From positions 1-64,000 of the forward strand of contig OENT01000884.1 in the NCBI GenBank assembly GCA_900239685.1: DNA of 64,000 nt. Direction: 5' to 3'. Numbering within the stretch: position 1 is the stretch's first letter; every line of letters begins with the position of its first letter. This DNA is from Rotaria macrura. Lineage: Eukaryota; Rotifera; Eurotatoria; Philodinida; Philodinidae. Positions 1-12,910 of this stretch are shown here, in pieces. The notes beneath the pieces were generated by a model, which was given only the letters and a program-made list of their open reading frames with translations, made no database searches and was not told where the DNA came from. The translations under genes and the position numbers were made by a program.

Positions 1-739
1 TCATTCACTTTTTGAAGTACACATAACTCTCGGACATAAGTCCGAAGTTTCCGCATTTATTAATTATTTGAAGTAGCACAGTAAACCGTAAAAACTTAGC
101 AAAATATGAAGACATTATTGAGAACAATTCAAAAGAAACTCCGACAAACATATTTATATTTATATTGATAAACACATACAATTAATATATGTAGATGTAT
201 GCTTTTATCGAAAAAGTCAATCAACCAGTTTTCTGAATTATATGATATTTATTTGAACTCTGCTGTGTGTATAGTAATGGACGATTATGATTAATTAGAA
301 ACCTCTTTGTTTTAATCCTGTCTTTTTTTAAATTTAAATTGACTATTAGAGTAAATCACTGCGAGTAATTCTAAATGGATTTTCATGAACAGTGGATAAT
401 GAATTAAATAATGTATCACAGTACAATCTATCTGGTTCGTACGACGAACAAGAAGAAGCAACAGGCAATGTTTTAAAAAGTGTCCATCGCTTACAAGTAA
501 AATAAATCGAAACAAAGATATTTCAGCAAAGATTTCTTTATATTATGCTTCCATTTTTACAAACGAACTTACATATAGACAAAAAAAACGTTTTCGTTCT
601 TTATCACAGGTTTGGTATTCAAATATGATAAGAATTATATTGCTGTGTGAGTTGTCACAATAGACGGAATGACAAGAATAGATTAGAAACATGGGGTAAA
701 ATACAAATCACCGTTAAACTTTGTGCTTATCAATAGATC
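1..739. other. 3' flank of the SLCO gene, no gene seen
   Basis: AT-rich sequence downstream of the transporter stop codon. The only longer open frame (312-515, minus) has no recognisable domain and composition like random AT-rich DNA. I see nothing I can support here. Confidence 0.5.
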
Positions 740-3403
740 CTAAAATTTCGTCACCTCTCCATTTTCATTTCTATTTATTGCACCATTAGTAGCCAGTACT
801 ACTGAATTGGTCGGGCGTATAATTTCATTCGAAACTTCGGATTTCCAATGAATGAAAACAATAGTACAAGCAATGCCAGCTATCAATCGAGCTGAGAAAC
901 CTGTCAAAGCCATAGATATACCCATTCGACGATTACTATATACTTTACATGTTTGTCGTCCGTAACAATCCGTAAGCCATACTAAACATGATTCATCAAA
1001 AGCAAAGCCAAATAACAATGGACCTGTAGTTTGTCCTAAAACTCGAACTATGGTTTGACGAAGACCAAGTGCCATGCTTTGATAATGAAGTGGTACACTA
1101 TATAGAAGTACTTGTAACAATGGAACTTGTATGAATGCTGTAAAGAAAACAACCAGTGCAGCGCCTGTGATCGTCAATGCAAAAATTGCGACACCTATAA
1201 GAAAAAAATATGCACACAAGTTTATAATTTGAGGAAAATTTTACATAAGCAATTTTCTTACAAGGTATTCTTCGAAATCGGCATGCAGCTTCACTTAATT
1301 TCACGGTTGGATCACTTGCACAATTGCATGATGAATAGTAATTGGCAGTATCATTTGAACATGTAGTTTGGTTAGTACAACCATAATGGCAGGGCGATAA
1401 GAACATCCTTCGAGGAGCGCTGACAATACAAACTAAACGGCATACATTTCAAGAAGAAAATTTAGATGCATCATAACTATAATTGTAACCTACCAGGATG
1501 ATATATATTTTTACAGCAAACTGAATTTATTGTTGAACAAGATGAATATTCAAATTTCAGCTCAGGACATGAGAATATAAGAAATAAAAATAAAAACGAT
1601 GATACTGTAAATACTATACCACAGACACGTGCGCATCGCATAGGTGTCCATGAAAATTTGTTTAAAAACCATGCACCTAGTGGGCAACCAATAACAACTG
1701 ATAGTAGAGCTAGGGCACCAGTTAATAATGTTGCTGTAGATGCATCTAGTTGATGTTGATATTCAAAATATTTTGTGATAAATGGTACGAATCCTGGATA
1801 AAGTAGAGTTGTTTTTTGTTTATTAAGAAATGTTTAATATGAAAAAGACTATTGAGTTTACCTTTGATTAAAATGCCTTCAAATAGGTATGCAATAACAA
1901 TACAAATGTATCGTGGATTTTTCATCAAATGACCAGTGACAGAAAGCATATGTTTTAAAGTCTTAATAATTGGCCGTGCTGCTATTTCAGCAGTCGATGA
2001 AGTAGTAGCTGTCGATGATGGTATCGATGATAAGGAATCAGTCTTCGTCGATGGTGACGATGTTGAAACAAAAATCGGTACTTGATTTGAAATGGATTCA
2101 ATGGAACGTGGATAATTACTATAACTCTCATGAGTATTTTCTACGTTCAAGTGAGTATTTTTAGTTGAATTTTGTTCAATCGGATTCAATTGACGAAACT
2201 TCCTATTCGATAAGCGATATTCATCAACCAGAGGTTTGAATGCTGGTAGGTTATTGTCACTTTGGTGGTTTGCATCCGGATTTAATGTGGGCGTTTCACG
2301 ATATAAAGCAGGTGTTTGTGGACGTGAACTAAGTATTGAAATGCTAGTCGTACTATCTTCTCGAATAAACTGATCATCTAAACGAATTCATAGACATAGT
2401 ATGATTGACAAGAAAAACTAGTATAACATTTTATACTTAATGATTTGGAATCATTAGTTTCCGATGAACCTGCAGTACATATATCAGTTGGATGTTTTGT
2501 ACCAGGTTTTTCATAATTTGGTAGACCAGAAACAAATAAACCAATAAGTAAACATACTCCACCGTAAATATAATACGGTAACCACCAACAACCAATCCAA
2601 AGTGGATGATTCGGTGTTAACCAAGACGGAAGTGGATTTGGATGGCTAAGTATTGTATAAATCAATAAAAATCGACCCGTAGCGACGATGCCAAGAGCAC
2701 CACCAACCGTACCAACAGCAAAATATATTCCTTGACAATAAGCAGCTTTTTCACGTGGAAATATTCGTTCGATATAGGCGATACCAATCGTAAATAAAGC
2801 TACACTTCCAATACCATTAACGAAATTTCCGAAGTATAATAGAACTTTAGCATTCTCAGATCTACTCGATAGAGTTCCATGTTTCAAACAAGATATGTTA
2901 GTCATATTTTTTTCATTAAATGGATCTTTATAACATTGAAATAGAATATCGTTTTCTGTTGTTGAATATTGTGTTGAATCTGGATTTAGATTTATGCTTG
3001 CATCCTGATTAACAAAATTACTCGAAGCAATTAACATATTTCCAATACCAACAATGATCATATTTAATGAAAAGAATATTGGTGATGAATATCGACTACC
3101 TAAATAGCCAACTAATGGTGATGAAAATACTGTTGCTACATCGTATAATGCTAGAAAAAGTCCAGATTGAACACTATTCAAATAAAATACACGTTCAAGT
3201 GTTGATATAACAGCATTATTTGCGCCATTGACAGAAAAATTTTGAACGAAATTACAAATACATAATATAATATATGCAAATAATGGCCGACTTAATAGAC
3301 CACGTATTCGAAAATTTTTCCATCCGTACAATCGATATTTTGAATGTGTATCGTCAATATCCAAGGATTTCTTTGATGCTTGTATAACAACCGTTGGCGT
3401 CAT
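740..3403 (-). CDS. Organic anion transporter (OATP/SLCO family), five exons
   Basis: Multi-pass plasma-membrane transporter of the SLCO/OATP branch of the major facilitator superfamily; members carry amphipathic organic anions. Predicted exons by splice site and frame: about 2440-3403, 1862-2377, 1490-1793, about 1264-1430 and 740-1195, giving roughly 800 residues. Exon 1 holds the first six membrane segments and the family signature WIGCWWLP in the extracellular half before TM6. A Ser/Thr-rich cytoplasmic linker of about 130 residues follows (exon 2). Exons 3-5 hold TM7-12. Exon 4 carries a cysteine-rich extracellular Kazal-like loop (CHYGC, CNCAS). The last exon has the family-typical run ending in LGQTTGPLLFGFAFD. 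Start chosen at the first ATG of exon 1, 16 residues before the conserved cytoplasmic segment YGWKNF. The substrate cannot be read from sequence. The family call is firm; exact subfamily is not assignable. Confidence 0.92.
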
Positions 3404-6400
3404 ATTCTTTTGTTAAATAATATCAAGTCTAATTAATCATCATCTATAAGCGGAAAAAAAAGAAAACATCTAAACTATTTCAATCTATCACGTCATTAGC
3501 AAGGCGTCTTTCTGTTCTTTTTTTCGACTAATGATCTTTTATGTTTATATAAAATTGTACATGAAATAACAAATGATTAGAGAGTAGGATGAAATCTGAT
3601 GGACCTTTGAATATAACCTTTTTAACGATGAGGTGAAAATTATCAAGGCAAAAAAGAAAGAAATCTGAATTGTATACATTAAGCAAACACTACTCCTGTC
3701 ATTACCTTCAAGTGTAAATGTGTAAGACGTACAATACATTTTCAATTATACTTATATCGTAGCGCACACATTAGAACATCATTTTCAATTTTCTGCGTAT
3801 GTCAATATGTAATCTTATAAAACTATGTTTAATTATCTATTTCTATACAGGTTATATATTCAGAAAGTTTCTTTTTTGCTACTCATCTATAGAATGGAGA
3901 AGAGAAAAAAATTAGCAGACTCTGACGACATGCGAACGTAGCTTTTGTTTCTTGAATGCGAACATCCGTCCGTTGCCGGCATGTCATTTCTATTGGTAGA
4001 TACTTTATCTTCTTGTATTACTCTTCGAGATTTAGTGATCATTAGAATAACAATATACAAAAAAACAAATCAGAGTAACAAAAGGGATGTATGAAAAAGG
4101 ATCACTAATGAAGAAGACAAAGATGACCATGTCTTGTTTCAACATAATGAAAACATGATTTCCTTATTGTTTTGATAAGATGTAAAACCCAAACACACAA
4201 GAACAACAAAGGCTCAAAGAATAAACGTAAATCAATGAATAATTCACGCAAATATTTTTTCTTCGTTGATAAAACATCACTCTATCTAAAACTTAGTTCT
4301 TTGCTTTTCTTTTCTTCTATTCAAAGAAAATATTACGAAAGCTTGTTTTTAACGAAAAATATGCAAGGTCATAAGTATTTAAGTGCATCGCACAATAATA
4401 GCAATGAGTATCTGATTAAAACCACTGTCCACTAGATCTAAAACTATTGGAATTAACAGAGAACGATATATTTCGGTAACTCCTTTTCGAAGCAATCTAT
4501 GTCTTTTATTAAAAATGCATAAAAATCCGCGTTTTTTCATCATTTATCATCTTTCTAAATTAAGGACACGCAGCACATTGTTCAAAAAGTCCAAACCTAT
4601 TGAATTCCTTAGGCTTCATAATCTATCTTAACGTAATCCATGAGAGAAACACACAGCTTACTTTGACGTTCGTTTCCCTTTAGTAAGATACTGATGTCTT
4701 TCTTCCCATCAGCTTTTCTCTGCCGGAAACTAAGCGACGCTCAAACCTAAGGCTTCTTGTTTCTTTTTTCTTCTTGTCTCTTCCTTTTTCTACCTCTTCA
4801 TAATTTAAGATGTGTTCATGGTCGAACAGCTTGGCAACCTTTTCTTCTCTTATTCTCTCCATTTCTCTCTCGTTTTTTCATTTATTTAAATTTTTCAATG
4901 AAAAATCTTTATATTGTTTGATATTTTTTGTGTAACGTTTCATCGTACAAATATCAATGAAGTCATACAAATTTCTGACTGATTCCTTTGTTACATAGAA
5001 AAAAGAATTGCCATATGAAGACCTTGAATATGTAATCATGCACAGTAATAGATTATAAAAGAACATAAAAAACTGATGTCCTTTTCTAGTGATTCTCACT
5101 TGTCTACGATGATGAGATGATCCCCATTGTCGTCAGAACACAGATGAAACATAAAAATAACAAAAGATGAAAGATATCATCAAAAGTATATGAAAGTGAA
5201 ATCTATGAGAACAAATAAAAGATGATATAACGGATTGTGTGATCAACTAATTCACGACAAGTGCTGATGTATGATTTGTTCCTTCAATTATTCCATATTA
5301 GATCATTCAGTACATCGAAATAACACATATAATTAATAAGATTTTATTTCAATACGTATTCAATGCAAGTTTGTTATCAAACAAAAGAAAATGTTTGTCT
5401 AGCGAACGGAACAGCCCTAGTGTGATTCAATGTTGATTTTTGTCAATAGACAGTGATTGATAATCGTAAGTATTTGATTGACATTACGCCGTGTAAATAT
5501 ATAAAAAAAGAACTTACAAACTCAATTGGACTTGAACAATGCTTCACAAATATGACAATTCTTGATAATGAATGTTTTTTCTTCTCTATCGGATCGAATA
5601 CAGAGAAGAAAAACAATGCGCTAAGCGTAATCGCATTTATAGAATACTGTCTATGAGAAGAACGTTGAATTTATTATAATCGTGTAAGAGCATTTGTGGA
5701 AAACTCTAAACTTATAATGAAATTATTCTTCAATAAAAATTTGTTTTCTCAACGCCTAGTTAGAAATGAATTTAATATAAATGACAACAAATAATACAGT
5801 TGAAAAATAAACTTACTCGTGTTTTTCATTAGTTGAGAATAAAAGTTAACTTATGCTCTCACTTTATGTACTTATCCCAAGGAATAGTATGGCAAATGCG
5901 AACTTACATTTATTAAAAGAAACAAATATAGATTGAAGTATTTGTTTTTCTCTGTTAAGGTTCCCATGATATAACACTGTTCGTTGTTCTCTATGTTATA
6001 AATTTTTATTTGTAAGCGTATATCTAATAAATGGGTATCAATGCTTGAAATTTTCATTTTCAATCAAAGCAAAAACGAAAAAGTTGGATGCATTGATCAA
6101 CTGCAACAATTTTCATCTTTTTAACAATGTTTTTGTATCATCTATTGGTTGAATTTCTTTTATCACACTTAAATTTAGACGCTTTAACTAGATTTTTTTA
6201 AACTCACGTTGGCACTTTTCGATGCATGACAGCGAAACATTTAGAACTTTTCTGTATTATACTCGATAAAAAATTTTCTTTCTTGTTTCCCATACTATTA
6301 GAATATAAATGTACTCATGAGCCGTAGGAAATAGAAATACACATCATGTAGATAAGTAGTATTAAAAAAAATTTCTTTGAATGTCTTATAAGATTACACC

Positions 6401-7944
6401 TCATACTAGTTTTGTAAGATAGCAGAACTCCTTGAAGAATACATATACAATATAACTATTTTAATTACAAGAAAAAAATCTTATCTTAGATAATGAAATG
6501 TGTTACCATACGTATATTCTGCAATGTAGCTTTATTTAATCAAGAAAATGAAGTGAACACTGTTCTTATGTTTTCTATCATATAAAAATTATATAGGAGA
6601 AGTACACATTTGTATTTATTTTTCAAACTTTTGTGTCTTCAACGATGCATTGATGATCATTGTGTCAATTCTTCTTGTCATGGTGTATAGAGTAGTAGAT
6701 TTGTCAGCGTCGCCTATAATTCTTCAATCAATGTCAGTTCTTATGTTCATAATTAAAAGATGTTGTCGAACTATAGAAACATTTTATTTCCACCTACGTT
6801 TTATCATGTAAACAAATATGCCATTAGACATGAGAATATCAACTAATTAGTTCGATGATTAGATGTAAAATAATTAATTGTGTCTATAAGAGTAGAAATG
6901 AGAAATTCACTCGAATGATTCAGTGCCAATCCATAACAATCTTATCTATTTTTAATAATTAAAATATAACGATTCTGTTTCGATGCATACATCCTGAAAT
7001 TATAACGATAATATGAATGGATTCTTCATTAAAAATGTTCGTGTCAAACAGGATATATCGAAACTAGAAAATTATTATTTAGGCCGAATAACTGTGGATG
7101 CACAGGTAGTCAATCTTTTGTATGATAGTTTAGCATTAAATTTGTAAGAATATCTTATTCAATAGAAAAGGATCGACTAAAACTCAGCTTGATATAAATG
7201 AGAATGATGTCCTTTTAGTAGATAGTAAATTTATGGAGCATTATATGAGTGTAATTCTATTTTGAAATAATACATCTAATAAACTTGTTTTTTTTTACTG
7301 TAAATAATTAATTAGAATTGACTGAATTGAAGAAAGTATATTTTCCAAGATGACAGTGCCTAATCTGTCATTTATAAATATGATAGCTTTTGATCGGCTC
7401 TTAGTTTATTCCTAAACATTACGATCATATGCTCTATTTGAAAACATGTGACTTCATGATCGTACCATTTGAGATTCTCATTAAGTTCTGTTAGTTTGTA
7501 TTTCTAACATTAGTTTCTAAAACTTTGAACTTCTCTTTCTTGCAAAAAGAAAATTTCATAAAAGATTTCCTTCAAGTTCTAAATTCTAAGATATTCTTTC
7601 AAATAAAAAGAATCAATATTTGAGAATAAAATTTTGTCTGCATGTCCCAATTATACCATAAGATTTTTATTCAGTATACATGTTCTTAGTTCAAGATAAA
7701 ATGTTTGGGGTAGTCTTCTTGAATTTTTCATTGGAAAAAGAATGATATTAGACATCATATGAAACATTTGAAAAGAGACGAGCGAAATAAACACTACGAT
7801 TGGTATAGAAATATCTTTTATGGATAAATCTATACATATATTCTCATATAGATGATATTCGTAGTAGAGAATGTCTTGTATTAATATAAAGTATATTTCC
7901 ATATGCGAACACATCATTTATTTTATATATTAAAAACATATCAA
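3404..7944. other. 4.5 kb AT-rich intergenic stretch
   Basis: It lies between the 5' end of the transporter gene and the 3' end of the nuclease-fold gene, both on the minus strand, so it must hold the transporter promoter. Open frames are short (under 90 codons), without domains or splice-supported partners. No RNA gene or transposon end was recognised. Confidence 0.45.
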
Positions 7945-8797
7945 TCAAGCTTCAAAATTTGCAACAAAAGCAATAATAGCAACCGTACTAACTAGTATAG
8001 TCATGTAGTTATAATGTCTATCGTCGATAACATGTTGACATTCTTCTTGTTCGATTTCTGAACGTGGAGATGAACAATGTTGAGGAACGGAACGACGATC
8101 ACGTGATGATGCAAGACGACCATCAGATTGTTGAGTTTGTTCTTGAGCTAGAAGAAAATATTCTGAGTCACATGATGAAAGTGTCGTTGGTGCTGATTCG
8201 GCTAGGCCACGTCGTACAAGTTCTTTATTGATATTTAAATTATTTTTTGCTAAATTAAATATTTCAGCATATACATAAGCTCCTGGTGAATGTATGGAAC
8301 GATCAATCACATGTACACGAACAGGATCATTGGTTTTAATAAAAGTTTCTAATGGTCTAAGAATAATAAAAAAAGATTGAAAATAAAAAAGGATTAACCA
8401 GAAGTTCGAACAGAACTATTCAATACAAACTTATAAGACAGGGGCTCGAGAGGATGTTTACGTAAAAAAGCTGCTTTCCAGATATTTGTTGTGTAGATAC
8501 ATGCTAATTTGATACGTGTTGTTCCATTAAACCGTGTTCGTACTGTTAATGTATCAATACTTATGTGTGTTATTTCTCCAACTAAGAGAAGAGATTAAAA
8601 TTACTATTGATTAAATAAAAAGTACTATCATGCATATACATACCTATATCGAATGGAAATTCGAGGGGATTCGATTTACTAATATTTCTATATTCTTGTG
8701 GTCGTTGAAGCAGATCAAACAAACGAGTGGAATTCGTTTTATTGTTACCATTGCATTTAACAACAGTGAAAATGATGAACAAAAACCAGAGCCACAT
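7945..8797 (-). CDS. Staphylococcal-nuclease-like fold membrane protein, probably catalytically dead
   Basis: Three exons (8644-8797, 8431-8581, 7945-8356) join in frame to 238 residues. Residues 1-15 are a hydrophobic signal/anchor (MWLWFLFIIFTVV). About 50-150 looks like an SNase/TNase OB-fold: the strand run VGEITHISIDTLTV, then RIKLACI, then VRVHVID, ending in the family-typical helix INKELVRRGLAES. A polar Ser/Gln/Arg-rich stretch follows, then a C-terminal hydrophobic segment (MTILVSTVAIIAFVANF) that would be a membrane span. The loop that in active nucleases carries Arg, Asp and Glu (R-L-x-x-I-D-x-P-E) reads KLACIYTTN here, so cleavage activity is unlikely. The donor of exon 2 (GTTTGT) is weak but gives the only consistent frame. 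It may belong with animal C3orf33-type SNase-like proteins; that is a guess. Confidence 0.6.
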
Positions 8798-11700
8798 TCA
8801 TTAAATCTTAGTCTTTCCAATTCTCATTTCGATTAATTCTTAACAGAATATATTGTAGAACCTTGAATAATCATTCTAGAAATATTTCCGATATGCATGA
8901 ATTGAATGTATGAGATCTCAAACTCAACAATAATTAGCATGCACGAGAGCTACTAGCAACGTTAAAAATACGTTGCATTTAGCATCGCCAATAATGATTA
9001 ACCATAGTCTTTAGAAACTTATCAAGTTTTGTCGTAGTATTAATTCTATTGAAATTGAATTATTTGCTTATTTTTAGTTGAAGTTATTTTACATTAGTTG
9101 TAACTGATACCAGAGGTCGCCAACAATCATGGTGTACGTGAGTACTACTTGTTAGAAAGATATTATAGCTGCCGGCTTATTTTTCTCTTTTCTAATCAAG
9201 AGATAATAATGCTTCTCGTATTTTTTTTCTCATTTCAATGATTTTCTATTCACATAATAATTTTCTTGCTCAACCAACTCCTTCACATAAATATTATAGC
9301 GAAATATCCTATTCCAATGTCGAGGCAAATATTTTCACAAAAATCAAAAAAGATGCCTAAGTCAGTTCCTCACAGCTAGTCATATTCAACTTGTACGATG
9401 TACTTAGAAAAATATCAAATGGAACACTTTTTTTCATATCTTTGTGAATGATTTTTTCGAGAAAAAAAGTTATTTGAAGAAATATTCTGTGTTCTCTTTT
9501 GACTAAGTCAATTTGGACGTCTATTCAAAATATACTGATAGAGTAGAATTTTTTATTCAACTATCAAAATTTATTGATAACTGCTCGTAAAAACTTAAGT
9601 GTTTTCATTGAAAAATTCTGGAGTTACATAAGAGATTTTCTTTTCTTTTTGGTATTGAAGCTCAATCCCAAGAGATTTATTGAGGATTGTTTCACATCGA
9701 TTCATACTACTGCAGTGCAAAGTCGCTGAAGATGCTCACGTTGAAGCTTATTATGAAAGATAGAACAAGTTTTCTGTAGATTGTTTTGTTTTTTATTGCG
9801 ATGAAACGATAGCAAATACAGAAGAAAATATCAATCTTGTACGCTGAGTATTTAAACATGATCGAGATCATTTGGAGAATGATTGATGATGATGGAGCAA
9901 TCATGATACTTCCTCGTTAAGAAAAAAACCTATTAAAACTGGGGCTGCTATTCTTCTTCTTTTGAATGATTACAGGCAAAGTTCCACCGGGGAAGATGCT
10001 TATTGCCCAAAATGTCTAACATTTGATTATTCCTTAATGATTAAAGCAGATTGCAACGATAGTTGTAGCTAGCACATTCGTACACAGAAACTATTCTATC
10101 TGACTGTTTAATATTAAGAAGACGTTTTGTTTGTTAATAGTGTTTGCTTTTGTATTCTACCGGTTGAATAACATTTAAACATTGATGATGTTTCACTGAA
10201 ATTTTCAATACATGAAAAGCAAACTATTTTCAATAATACAATATATTTAAATATTGACCAATTAGGCTTAACATCAAGTGTATTAATAGGCAATAAGAAT
10301 GATCTATTGTAGTACATTGATAAAGTGGCATAAGAATGCTGTCAATTTTAGTCTTCGCGACTTTTCACTTGGTTATCAACGAATTGTTCTTTCAGCTTTC
10401 TTTTCAATTGATTTAAAATGGGCAAATTATGACAAGTAATTAGATTAAGTGATCGACTATAATATGAGTGTGATGCATCCTTTTGGGAAATTTTTTGCCA
10501 CTATAGCCTATATAAATATATTGTTGTATAAGAGAAAAGAAAAAAATTGTTCAAACGTATCGATTTACTACGTGTCCAAAATTGGCTAGTCTCTTTGCTT
10601 TTTTAACTTACGAAGTACATTTTAAATAATAGCGATCTGAATTTCAACGCATCATTCAATTGTTGAATGTCATGTTACTCTCTTTGATATTCGTCATCCG
10701 AACTTTTAACGATTACAATAGACGTCTGTAATTAATATGATGCCGAAGTTCGTTCATGTTTCTCCTCACTAACAAGAAAAGATATTTGATGTTTTGACAA
10801 AGACGTGTATGCTTTTAAGCAGTATCATATGAAGCACGAGAAGATGTATGATTAAAATTGACTTTCAAAACATCCTCTGCATTTTCAAGACCAGGAAGTA
10901 CAAGTAGTAGATAAGGTTTTTTCCCCCTCTTGAGAAAATTGAAAATTAAGATTTTCTTTCTGCACAGAAAGATTAAAGATTTCTCTTATTTTATGTAATC
11001 TGAGAAAGTGCTATTTGATTCGTATACAGAATGGATTCTTCGTCATTCTTTTTGTGTAAGAACATATACATGTATAATCTATTGAAGTTGTCGTTAAAAC
11101 TTTGATATTTTGAGCAAGAATGTAACATGAAACAATAGCATGGCATCAAAAATATTCACAATGTGACTATTAAGTTAAGGAAAAAGTTAGAGACACAGAC
11201 AGAGAGAGAGAGAATCCTTGAGCCTACTAAATAAAATCTGCCTATCAACTAACTGATGTCGATATATGCAATTCTAGCTTTAATCGGAGCAGATGAGAAA
11301 ATATTCATTGCCTTGAAAGGACCGTATCGAATAGTTCTCATTTTGCTTTTTGGAAAGTTCATTGAACATATCCAATACAGACTTTGTTCCCTCCCTATAT
11401 GATTTCGCTCATAAAACAAAAACCTATCTTTTGAAAGACTTACTTATTTTCATATATTGCACTGTTTGAATATACTTACTGATATGAAGCGAAGTAATGA
11501 AAGTATTTCCTTTCACAAGTTTCATCTAAATCGTCAACAAGAAGTTGACTGAACTCTATTACAAAGAGCATAATTTTAATATAAGTCTTTGCATCTGAGT
11601 CTTGCTTTATCGTTCACATATTCAGCGTTGTCTACACTTCTTGTTTTTGTAAAATGTAAAAAAATCTGACTTGCAAACTTGTGGCTGCTTTTTGATTATT

Positions 11701-12488
11701 CCCAAAAAAATAAAAACGACTATCATTCTAATAGTAAGTTTTACCGCCAAAGCTATTATTCTTCTTGGTTAATTGCACGTATGTTTTTTGTGACATTTGA
11801 TAATACTTAACAGTTTTCGAACGATTATTACTGTAGTATGGTAGCATTTGAAATATTACAGATTAAGCTAATACCCACATCAGGACTTATGCAGTTATTT
11901 GCGTGTGTGTGTGTGTGTAGTACTATTTCTCTTATTATTGGATTAATGTGGTCTACACATTTATCAAGAAAATGAAGTATCATAGATGTCGAACTGAATC
12001 GAAAAATATCAGGTTTTTCATGTGAAGTATTATCTTGAATACTCACTAACTAGATATTACCCTTTCACTGAATCCAAATGAATAATTAAAAAAATTCCTA
12101 CGTAATCCTAGAAATAGTGAGATCTGTTTTCCCATAGACTTAAACCAATCACAATGGATACTGTCGGTTGGATTTTACATAGCTTAAAATAAGTTGTTGT
12201 CAATGATAGAGGTTACATCCTAGGAAGTTTTGATAAGTAATGTGGATGTGTACCGTTGGAAAACTTGCTTAAATGCATTTGATATGCGTTACCAATTTGA
12301 TAAAAATAGCTGCTTCATTGATCTGCGTTCTTATTTCATAAGAATCATAATTACGTCATGATATAGAGGAAGAGGAAGAAACTGGAGAAAAAAAATATGG
12401 ATCTTTTTTTATTAATCGAAGAAACTTGTCCACTAGTAGTTGTAATTCAAAATGTGCTCTATTTATTTATTTTTTGTTTGCAGAAGTG
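8798..12488. other. 3.7 kb AT-rich intergenic stretch
   Basis: It lies between the nuclease-fold gene (minus) and the small plus-strand gene at 12.5 kb, so both promoters should lie here. It holds a short GA repeat near 11199-11213 and a GT repeat near 11900-11918. Open frames are short and unsupported. Confidence 0.45.
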
Positions 12489-12830
12489 ATGGATACATGT
12501 GAATTCTACTATATTAGACGACGAGATAGCTTGCCCATACATGCCAAAGGTATTGAAAAGTCATGGTTCGAACTTCAGCGAGAGTTTAATCGCACTGGAC
12601 CAGGTTATCCGGATGCAACCTACTATAAAACAATCAGTTCGGAAGGACCTCAGTTATTTGCTGTTGTTAATAAAAAGTGGGTACTATATCATGAAAATGG
12701 GCAATGGAATCGATTCATCACAGCATGTGATTTAAGATTTGAAACACTTCAAAACAGTACAATCAACACTAACCAAGAAACAGACGATTATGCTGATAAT
12801 TCATGGGTTGTCGTGTCAAAGGAAGAGTAA
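12489..12830 (+). CDS. Unrecognised small protein, 113 residues
   Basis: I do not recognise this gene. The frame runs from ATG at 12489 to TAA at 12828-12830. The protein is polar and soluble-looking, without signal peptide or membrane span. It has a conserved-looking core of aromatic and charged residues (KSWFELQREFN, GPGYPDATYY, KKWVLYHENGQWN) and an acidic tail ending VVVSKEE. GC content and codon use are above the surrounding AT-rich DNA, which supports coding. A good splice acceptor (TTTGTTTGCAG) ends at 12483, just before the ATG, and the frame stays open through it. So either the 5' leader contains an intron or this is the last exon of a longer protein whose upstream exon I cannot place. 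A poly(A) signal follows the stop. Confidence 0.6.
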   Translation: MDTCEFYYIRRRDSLPIHAKGIEKSWFELQREFNRTGPGYPDATYYKTISSEGPQLFAVVNKKWVLYHENGQWNRFITACDLRFETLQNSTINTNQETDDYADNSWVVVSKEE

Positions 12831-12904
12831 GGATATTGAACAAGATAATGTTTAAATTTAATTGTACATTTTTCTATTTGTATTTAAATGTAAATAACAT
12901 ATGA

Positions 12905-12910
12905 AATAAA
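12905..12910 (+). terminator. Poly(A) signal AATAAA of the 12.5 kb gene
   Basis: Canonical AATAAA 75 bp after the stop codon of the small gene, in the right place for 3' end formation. Confidence 0.5.

Noticed and set aside
4680..4862. Lys/Glu/Arg-rich open frame on the minus strand
   Set aside because: Composition comes from a T/C-rich tract. No domain, no splice partner, and it lies in an intergenic gap.
11199..11918. GA and GT microsatellites as a possible functional repeat array
   Set aside because: Both tracts are very short simple repeats, common in AT-rich genomes.
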